A stretch of 64,000 nt of DNA from Bacillus sp. HSf4 (GTDB lineage: Bacteria > Bacillota > Bacilli > Bacillales > Bacillaceae). Positions 57,931 to 64,000 of this stretch are shown here, piece after piece. The notes beneath the pieces were generated by a model. The model ran no database searches, was not told where the DNA came from, and worked only from the letters and a program-made list of their open reading frames with translations. The stretch spans positions 2,034,001-2,098,000 of the forward strand of contig NZ_CP120679.1 in the NCBI RefSeq assembly GCF_029537375.1, read 5' to 3'. The position numbers and the translations under genes are program-made. The first letter of the stretch is position 1. Every line of letters begins with the position of its first letter.

Positions 57931-58969
57931 GGTGAAAAAACTGATTCACGGCATCATCGGTTACATCTGAAATGTGCCTGTACTGATAGTTCGGTGATTG
58001 ATCGCGATCGATCAGCACGGACCGCACACCTTCGAAGAAATCGTGATGCTTCAAAAAGTTCTGGGCCAGCACAAGATCTGTGGCAAAGCATTCCTCCAGC
58101 TTTTTTTGTTTGCCGTCTGCCAGTTGTTTCAAGGTGATTTTCAATGAAAATGGAGACTTGGAGAGAAGCTGTTTTTTCACATTCAGACTAAAAACGCTCC
58201 CCTCGCTTTCGAGAGACTGGATGATCTTTTCCAATGTATCATGCTTAAAATGATGATCAATCGCGTTTTGTTCAGGAGCGAGCTTGCTCTCCTGGTGCGG
58301 TTTCGCTTGAAATTCGCCGATTAGCTGTTCCAGCTTTTCCTCGATATTGACATGCCTCCAATTCGTCTGCTCCACTTTTTGAATAAAGCGCTCTAAATCA
58401 ACACTCGTCATATAGATGTCTGCGCCGTTCATATACAGCACATCAGCGGCATGGATGACAGACGCTGTTAATGCAAGATAGCGTCCTAAGTACCCGGGCG
58501 CTTTGTTTAAAAAGTAGGCTGCGCCGACATCCGGAAAGAAACCGATATTCATTTCGGGCATCGACCATTTTGTTCTCTCCGTCACAATCCGGTGGCTGGC
58601 CCCGTATGTCAGGCCTACCCCTCCGCCCATGACGATGCCGTCCATGCAGGCGATGATCGGCTTTGAAAATCGATAGACGGCCATGTCGACTTCATATTCT
58701 TTTTCAAAAAAACGCTCTGCCTCTTGCAAAGCTTGTTTTGATGACCGAGCTTCATAAAGTGCCTTAATATCACCGCCGGCACAAAGCCCTTTTGGTCCGC
58801 TTCCTTTGATGACGACGACAGAAACGTTTTGCTCTCTCTCCCATTCTTTTAATTGATCACTTATCACACGAACCATGTCATAAGAAAGCGAGTTGAGCGC
58901 TTTCGGACGGTTGAGAACGATCGTTGCTGCGCCGTTTTGATTAACGGAACACAAAACGTCATCTGACAT
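57914..58969 (-). CDS. 3-hydroxyisobutyryl-CoA hydrolase
   Basis: 351-residue crotonase-fold enzyme. Oxyanion-hole segments KGLCAGGDIKALYEA and DGIVMGGGVGLTYGASHRIV, and MPEMNIGFFPDVGAAYFLNK, are the HIBCH signature; the C-terminal extension (about 240-351) also fits HIBCH. It frees 3-hydroxyisobutyrate from CoA in valine breakdown. Last gene of the operon. Confidence 0.88.
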   Translation of the reverse strand: MSDDVLCSVNQNGAATIVLNRPKALNSLSYDMVRVISDQLKEWEREQNVSVVVIKGSGPKGLCAGGDIKALYEARSSKQALQEAERFFEKEYEVDMAVYRFSKPIIACMDGIVMGGGVGLTYGASHRIVTERTKWSMPEMNIGFFPDVGAAYFLNKAPGYLGRYLALTASVIHAADVLYMNGADIYMTSVDLERFIQKVEQTNWRHVNIEEKLEQLIGEFQAKPHQESKLAPEQNAIDHHFKHDTLEKIIQSLESEGSVFSLNVKKQLLSKSPFSLKITLKQLADGKQKKLEECFATDLVLAQNFLKHHDFFEGVRSVLIDRDQSPNYQYRHISDVTDDAVNQFFHPRADL

Positions 58970-58984
58970 CTGGATCCACTCCTT

Positions 58985-59764
58985 TTATGAATGATGAAAC
59001 TCTGGTTTACGCTTCTCCACGAACGCGTGAATTCCTTCTTTGGCATCAGCGGTTAAAAACAGCTCGGCAAACCTTTTTCGCTCCCTTTCCAGCGCTTTTT
59101 CCATGCTTTCGTTTGCGCCCTGGATAATGCATTCCACTGCACGCATGACACTCGTCATGCTTTTTCCTTTTACAAATGACGAGGCGATAGCTGTTGCCGT
59201 CTTCAACAGCTCCTCACCTTTCACGGCCAGCTGGGCAATCTTCATCTCTACTGCTTCATCAGCTGAAAGCGTCCGGCTTGTGAGGATAAGATCGAGCGCA
59301 GCGGCTGTATCCGTGATCTTGCGGAGCCGCTGAGTACCGCCAAATGCAGGAATCAGGCCGAGCTTCAATTCCGGAAGACCGACTGTCGCCTCGTCAGATA
59401 TGACTCTGAAGTGGCAGCTCATCGCCAGTTCAAGACCTCCGCCAAGAGCCGGTCCGTTGATTGCGGCAATGACGGGTTTTTTCAAAGCTTCGATTTCATC
59501 ACAGAGCGCCTGGCCATCTTCTGCGAGCGCCAATCCTTGTTTTTGATCCCCTAATTTCGAAACGAATTCTTTGATGTCCGCTCCGGCCGCAAAGAAGCGG
59601 CCCTCTCCCGTGATGATGAGCGCTTTTGTATCTTCGTCACGGGCCAGTTCTCGAATCAGGGAGCGCAATTCAGCGATGCATGAAGAAGACAGTACATTTG
59701 CCGGCGGATTGTTCAATGTGACGGTTGTGATACCATGTTCTTTTTTCAGTGTCACGTATTTCAT
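58985..59764 (-). CDS. Enoyl-CoA hydratase
   Basis: 259-residue crotonase with AAGADIKEF and INGPALGGGLELAMSCHFRV; PELKLGLIPAFGGTQRLRKI carries the usual catalytic Glu region. In this operon it likely hydrates methacrylyl-CoA to 3-hydroxyisobutyryl-CoA. ATG 59764 has GGAGGGATCA upstream; the frame continues to 59803 without a site. Confidence 0.88.
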   Translation of the reverse strand: MKYVTLKKEHGITTVTLNNPPANVLSSSCIAELRSLIRELARDEDTKALIITGEGRFFAAGADIKEFVSKLGDQKQGLALAEDGQALCDEIEALKKPVIAAINGPALGGGLELAMSCHFRVISDEATVGLPELKLGLIPAFGGTQRLRKITDTAAALDLILTSRTLSADEAVEMKIAQLAVKGEELLKTATAIASSFVKGKSMTSVMRAVECIIQGANESMEKALERERKRFAELFLTADAKEGIHAFVEKRKPEFHHS

Positions 59765-59848
59765 GATTGATCCCTCCAGTTTAAATAGAAAGATCCCTCT
59801 CAAGTCTTTATCCTGGAATTAGAGGGATCCTGCTTTGTCAATGTAAGG

Positions 59849-61300
59849 CTAGAACCAGCGTTCGGTGACGACCTTTTTCCGTGTGTAAAACTGGACACCG
59901 TCTTTTCCGTTTGTCCCAAGGTCTCCATAGAAAGAGGCTTTGTTTCCTGCGAAGGAAAAGAACGCCATTGGAGCCGGGACATTGACATTGACACCGATCA
60001 TGCCGGCGTCAATGTTGTCGCGGAATTTTTGAACGCTTTTGCCGTTTGACGTATAAATGACAGCGCCGTTGGCAAATTTGGACTTGTTGGCGAGTGCGAT
60101 TCCCTCATCAAGGTCTTTGATTCGCACAACACTTAAAACCGGCGCGAAGATTTCATCCTGCCAGATTTTCATATTCGGTTTCACATGATCGAAAATGGTG
60201 GCTCCCACAAAGTATCCTTCCTGAACACCCGGATTGCGTCCGTCCACCGTTAGTGCGGCTCCTTCTTTTATGCCGCTGTCAATATAATCAAGGACGCGGT
60301 TTTTGTGGACTTCACGGATCAGCGGGCCGACAAAGTGATCATCGAATCTGCCGTCTCCCGTCTTCAGCTTTTGTGTTTCAGAAACGAGCATTTCCATGAA
60401 GTCATCGGCGATGTCGGTGGCAACCGCCGCAACGGAGCAGGCCATACAGCGTTCCCCGCTGCTGCCGAATGCCGCTCCGATGATCCCTTGAACCGACTTT
60501 TCAAGATGGCAATCCTGCATAACAATCGCATGGTTTTTAGCGCCGGCAAGCGCTTGAACGCGTTTTCCGTTTGCTGTGCCTGTTTGGTACACATATTTTG
60601 CGACAGGTTCTGATCCAACGAAGGAAATCGCTTTGATTTCTTCATTCTCCAATAAACCGTTCACGACGTCTTTTCCGCCGTGGACGAGGTTGAGAACCCC
60701 TTTTGGAAAGCCTGATTCATAGAACAGTTCGACTAGTTTCTCTGCAAGAAGAGGCGTCCGTTCTGAAGCTTTCAAGACGAACGTGTTTCCGCAGGCGATG
60801 GCGAGCGGAAACATCCAGAGGGGAACCATCATCGGAAAGTTAAACGGCGTAATGCCGGCGACTACTCCCAATGGATAGCGCCAGATCGAGCCGTCGATGC
60901 CGTCTGCTATCCCGGGCAGGGCTTCTCCCATCATGAGCGTAGGTGCCGCGGTCGCCAGCTCCACGACTTCAATTCCCCGCTGCACTTCCCCGCGGGCGTC
61001 CTTGAGCGTTTTTCCGTTTTCCATCGTAATAATGTCAGCCAGCTGTTCTTTTTGTTCTTCAAGAAGCTGCAGGTATTTGTATAAACGTCTTGTCCTGTTG
61101 GGCACAGGCACCGATGACCATGTCTCGTAAGCGTGTTGTGCGGCCCGTACGGCGCGCTCCACATCTTCTCTTACAGACAGGGGGACATAGGCGATTGTTT
61201 TTCCGTTGGCAGGATTAACCACTTCTTCGACTTCGGCAGCAAGAGAATCCACCCATTCCCCATTGATGTTGTTCCGCATTTTTTTAATGTTGCTTTTCAT
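59849..61300 (-). CDS. mmsA: Methylmalonate-semialdehyde dehydrogenase (CoA-acylating)
   Basis: 484 residues of the ALDH superfamily. NAD-binding and active-site features: [20 protein letters not shown], and the catalytic Cys in [13 protein letters not shown]. Converts methylmalonate semialdehyde to propionyl-CoA with NAD+ and CoA. ATG 61300 with GAGGTGGG upstream overlaps the mmsB end by 17 bases; the earlier frame up to 61402 is not used. Confidence 0.9.
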   Translation of the reverse strand: MKSNIKKMRNNINGEWVDSLAAEVEEVVNPANGKTIAYVPLSVREDVERAVRAAQHAYETWSSVPVPNRTRRLYKYLQLLEEQKEQLADIITMENGKTLKDARGEVQRGIEVVELATAAPTLMMGEALPGIADGIDGSIWRYPLGVVAGITPFNFPMMVPLWMFPLAIACGNTFVLKASERTPLLAEKLVELFYESGFPKGVLNLVHGGKDVVNGLLENEEIKAISFVGSEPVAKYVYQTGTANGKRVQALAGAKNHAIVMQDCHLEKSVQGIIGAAFGSSGERCMACSVAAVATDIADDFMEMLVSETQKLKTGDGRFDDHFVGPLIREVHKNRVLDYIDSGIKEGAALTVDGRNPGVQEGYFVGATIFDHVKPNMKIWQDEIFAPVLSVVRIKDLDEGIALANKSKFANGAVIYTSNGKSVQKFRDNIDAGMIGVNVNVPAPMAFFSFAGNKASFYGDLGTNGKDGVQFYTRKKVVTERWF

Positions 61301-62192
61301 GATTCGTTTTCCCACCTCTATTTTGCTCACTGATTTTTTTGTATAAGACAGACATATCCTTTTCGCCGTATCCACCCTTATCCGCTTCTTGATAAAGCTC
61401 AAAGAGGATGTTGCTCACCGGCAGTTCCACGTTGTTTTTGTGAGCCAAATCCAGGGCGAAGCCGAGGTCCTTTAATAGAAGCTTCAAAGAAAAGCCCGGC
61501 TCATAGTGATCATCCGCTATGAAACTTTTATAGTTGCGCTCATAGATGCGGCTTTGGCCATAGCTTACATTCAGCATGTCAAACAATTGATCAAGATCGA
61601 GGTTGCTGTTTTTTGCAAGGTGCAGCGCCTCACTGACCCCGGCTGTATAAAATCCGATCAAGAGGTTGTTGATCAGCTTCGTGTTCGTCCCGCTGTCGAT
61701 ATTCTCGTTCACATGAAAGATATTTTCGCCCATAGCGTTAAATACAGGCATTGCCTTTTCGAAAGCGGACTTTGCGCCCCCTGCCATAAAGGTGAGTGTC
61801 CGGTTTACCGCCCCTATCACACCGCCGCTGACGGGCGCCGCCAGAAAATCGACACCTTTATTTCCGGCCGCCTCTTCAATTCTCTGATTCAATTCGGGAG
61901 CGACCGTACTCGTGTCGATCAGCAGGATGCCGGGTTCAGCCAGGTGTACAAGCCCCTTTTCCCCTAAAAAAACCTCCTCTGCTGCGTTTGATGAAGGAAG
62001 GCTTGTCAAAATCGCGTCACACTGTTCAACCATCTTCTCAAGCGGGATACCGATGGTTCCGCCTGCTTGCTGAAAGGACAGCTCCGCTTCCTTGTTGAGA
62101 TCCATACCATAGACAATGAAGTTTGCCAGAAGCAAATTTTTTGACATCGGAAGACCCATGTTGCCCAAACCGATAAACCCGATTTTTTTCAA
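61284..62192 (-). CDS. mmsB: 3-hydroxyisobutyrate dehydrogenase
   Basis: 302 residues. Rossmann motif [20 protein letters not shown], substrate motif [13 protein letters not shown] and catalytic-Lys region [20 protein letters not shown] identify the 3-HIBDH family. It oxidises 3-hydroxyisobutyrate to methylmalonate semialdehyde. TTG 62192 is preferred because GGAGTG lies 7-8 bases before it; GTG codons at 62201 and 62210 are alternatives. Confidence 0.88.
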   Translation of the reverse strand: MKKIGFIGLGNMGLPMSKNLLLANFIVYGMDLNKEAELSFQQAGGTIGIPLEKMVEQCDAILTSLPSSNAAEEVFLGEKGLVHLAEPGILLIDTSTVAPELNQRIEEAAGNKGVDFLAAPVSGGVIGAVNRTLTFMAGGAKSAFEKAMPVFNAMGENIFHVNENIDSGTNTKLINNLLIGFYTAGVSEALHLAKNSNLDLDQLFDMLNVSYGQSRIYERNYKSFIADDHYEPGFSLKLLLKDLGFALDLAHKNNVELPVSNILFELYQEADKGGYGEKDMSVLYKKISEQNRGGKTNHEKQH

Positions 62193-62206
62193 AAGTTTCA
62201 CTCCGT

Positions 62207-63922
62207 TCACACAATATATTTCTCATGTTCGGCTATTCTTTCTGCGATTTCGCGCTTTTGGATAAACAGGTTGCTGAAGAGGGGGACAGGCAGGCTGCGA
62301 ATCTCTTGCAATACGAGCTTTCTTTCGGCTTCATCTGATTTCAGCCCTGTTAAGACAGACACCGCCATCTCTTCAATGTTGCGGAAGCCTTCTTCACAAA
62401 TGACGTTTGTCATGATTTCTTTCAGCCGTTCTTTAGCTTTCCCGCTTTTTTGTACCGCTTTTTCCGTCCGTATGACAGCGGATTCCATCACATAGATTTC
62501 TTTCTTCATGTCGGCGATAAGCCGCGAGTATTCCTGCTCCTCTTGAATGTTAATGTTGGCGTGTGCCAGTGTATTCAAAGATTTGTTGAGAAGCCGGTTA
62601 GACTGATAGATGAATTGCCTGTTTCGTTTTTCCTGCTTTTTTAACGGGATTTCAAAGTTTGTGCCAACGTTTTGGTGCACCATTTTCAGCAAAAGTTTGG
62701 CGATCGTCAGCCGGTTGATTTCGTTTGTGCCTTCGAAAATCCGGCTGATCCGCGCATCCCGGTACAAACGTTCCACTTCATACTCCTGCATGTATCCGTA
62801 GCCGCCATGAATCTGAACCGCCTCGTCTGCGATCCGGCCGAGCACTTCGGAGCAGTTTACTTTATTGATCGCACATTCAGATGCATAGTTTGCCAGTTCT
62901 CTTAAACTTTCGCCCAGTGAACCGGCAGTCTCAAACACATTGTCTAAGTTTCCCGCCGTCCTGTAGGCAGCACTTTCCGCTCCGTAAATCGAAATCGCCA
63001 TATCGGCGATCTTTTCTTGAATCATGGAAAAATCGATGATCGGCCTGTCAAACTGTTTCCGCTGTTTGGCGTAGCTTACGGCAAGCTTCAATGCTTGTTT
63101 TGCAGTTCCGATGTTTGAAAAGGCGAGTTTCAAGCGCGCCATGTTTAAAATATTCAAGGCGACATGATGCCCTTTTCCGGCTTTTCCGATAACATTCCCG
63201 ATGGGTACTGTGACATCATCCAAGATCAAGGTCGCTGTCGAAGACCCTTTGATCCCCATTTTCTTTTCTTCAGGGCCGACCGAAACCCCTTTAAATGAGC
63301 GCTCCACGATAAACGCGGTCATGCCTTCAGCCGTTTTTGCAAAGACAACATAGACATCAGCCACTTGCGCGTTCGTAATCCACTGTTTTTCGCCATTTAA
63401 AATCCAGGCTGTTCCTTCTTTGTTCAAAACAGCCGTCGTTTTTGCATTTAAAGCGTCTGATCCTGCACTGGGCTCTGTCAGGGCATACGCTCCGATCCAT
63501 TCTCCCGATGCGAGCTTCGGCAGGTATTTTTGTTTTTGTTCTTCGGTTCCATAATAAACGTATGGCAAAGTCCCTACACCCGCATGAATATTAAAGGAGA
63601 CGCTGAACGACCCGCCGGCTCCCATTTTCTCGGCCACAAGCCCTGACAGCTTTTTGTTGAGAGAGAGGCCGCCGTATTCTTCCGGCACCTCGATCCCGAG
63701 AAGGCCGAGCTCTCCAGCTTCTTGAAACAATTTTTTAACGTTTACGTGATCATGCTGATCAATCGATTCAAGAAGGGGCATGACGTCGTTTTTGACAAAT
63801 GATTCTGTCGTTTTGGCCATGAGTTGCTCTTCCTCAGTAAAATCCTCAGGTGTAAATAGGCCAGCGGCAATTTCATGATGAAAAATCAAGGGTTCATTCC
63901 ACCGGAGTTCTGCTTTTTCCAT
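62207..63922 (-). CDS. Acyl-CoA dehydrogenase with C-terminal extension
   Basis: 571 residues. ACAD core about 30-410: YALTEPSAGSDALNAKTTAV (FAD site), IHGGYGYMQEYEVERLYRDA, RISRIFEGTNEINRLTIAKL. A helical extension of about 160 residues follows, as in FadE/VLCAD-type enzymes, longer than ordinary isobutyryl-CoA dehydrogenases. Operon context suggests isobutyryl-CoA as substrate. ATG 63922 has GAGGAGGAACG upstream. First gene in the operon; promoter probably in or beyond the last 75 bases. Confidence 0.88.
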   Translation of the reverse strand: MEKAELRWNEPLIFHHEIAAGLFTPEDFTEEEQLMAKTTESFVKNDVMPLLESIDQHDHVNVKKLFQEAGELGLLGIEVPEEYGGLSLNKKLSGLVAEKMGAGGSFSVSFNIHAGVGTLPYVYYGTEEQKQKYLPKLASGEWIGAYALTEPSAGSDALNAKTTAVLNKEGTAWILNGEKQWITNAQVADVYVVFAKTAEGMTAFIVERSFKGVSVGPEEKKMGIKGSSTATLILDDVTVPIGNVIGKAGKGHHVALNILNMARLKLAFSNIGTAKQALKLAVSYAKQRKQFDRPIIDFSMIQEKIADMAISIYGAESAAYRTAGNLDNVFETAGSLGESLRELANYASECAINKVNCSEVLGRIADEAVQIHGGYGYMQEYEVERLYRDARISRIFEGTNEINRLTIAKLLLKMVHQNVGTNFEIPLKKQEKRNRQFIYQSNRLLNKSLNTLAHANINIQEEQEYSRLIADMKKEIYVMESAVIRTEKAVQKSGKAKERLKEIMTNVICEEGFRNIEEMAVSVLTGLKSDEAERKLVLQEIRSLPVPLFSNLFIQKREIAERIAEHEKYIV

Positions 63923-64000
63923 CACGTTCCTCCTCGCTTTCCATTCATGAATATGAACTGTGATAAAAAGGCGATGAATTCGCTTACATTATCTTTCTTA

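Overview
The window is chromosomal DNA of a spore-forming Bacillus, almost certainly of the B. licheniformis / B. paralicheniformis group (from gene content and order, not from a search). The first 20 kb follow the B. subtilis order yneB-ynzC-tkt-sirA-yneF-ynzD-ccdA-yneI-ccdC-yneK-cotM-sspP/sspO-citB-yneN-sspN-tlp-yneP-yneQ-yneR-plsY-yneT-parE-parC. The meso-butanediol dehydrogenase and the nar plus quinol NO reductase set point to the licheniformis branch. No rRNA, tRNA, CRISPR array or prophage was seen.

Layout. 1-20.5 kb: housekeeping and sporulation genes, with an IS1182-type element (12610-14168) inserted in the terminator between yneQ and yneR. 20.7-24.4 kb: budC, an unrecognised small membrane-protein pair, and alsT behind a TnrA/GlnR-type site. 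24.5-41.9 kb: an anaerobic-respiration island holding narGHJI, a DUF1858-DUF438 operon, a radical SAM/SPASM gene, arfM, ywiC, fnr, narK, DUF2164, a second Crp/Fnr regulator, norB and ric. In B. subtilis, as I recall it, alsT is next to the endoglucanase gene, so this island would interrupt that neighbourhood. 42-45.2 kb: a DUF1360 gene, endoglucanase, ynfE-like and an acetyltransferase. 45.3-57.6 kb: accessory region with a YezG-type immunity-gene remnant, an efflux/TetR operon, DinB, a rifampin phosphotransferase, PadR/DUF2812, a beta-helix polysaccharide lyase-like protein, brnQ, a secreted protein, and a MerR/HPr-like pair. 57.9-63.9 kb: a valine/isobutyryl-CoA degradation operon.

How the genes work together. 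Seven promoters in the anaerobic island carry a TGTGA-N6-TCACA-like box whose centre lies 41.5 bp upstream of the inferred start, always 21 bp from the -10 hexamer. An eighth (ywiC) fits more weakly. They cover nitrate reduction, nitrite/nitrate transport, NO reduction, Fe-S repair and three less-studied genes. Fnr and the second, cysteine-free Crp-family protein share the same RExxxR recognition-helix pattern. Nitrite reductase is absent from the window, so the island joins nitrate respiration to NO detoxification.

The most unusual item is an 84-residue HPr-fold protein at 57309-57563. It has Gln at position 15 (His in HPr) and Asp at position 46 (Ser in HPr and Crh). It converges on an AdhR-like MerR regulator, and both genes have promoters with the 19-bp spacer and matching AAAG/CTTT dyad typical of MerR activation. 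This suggests a stress-inducible, non-phosphorylatable, P-Ser-HPr mimic.
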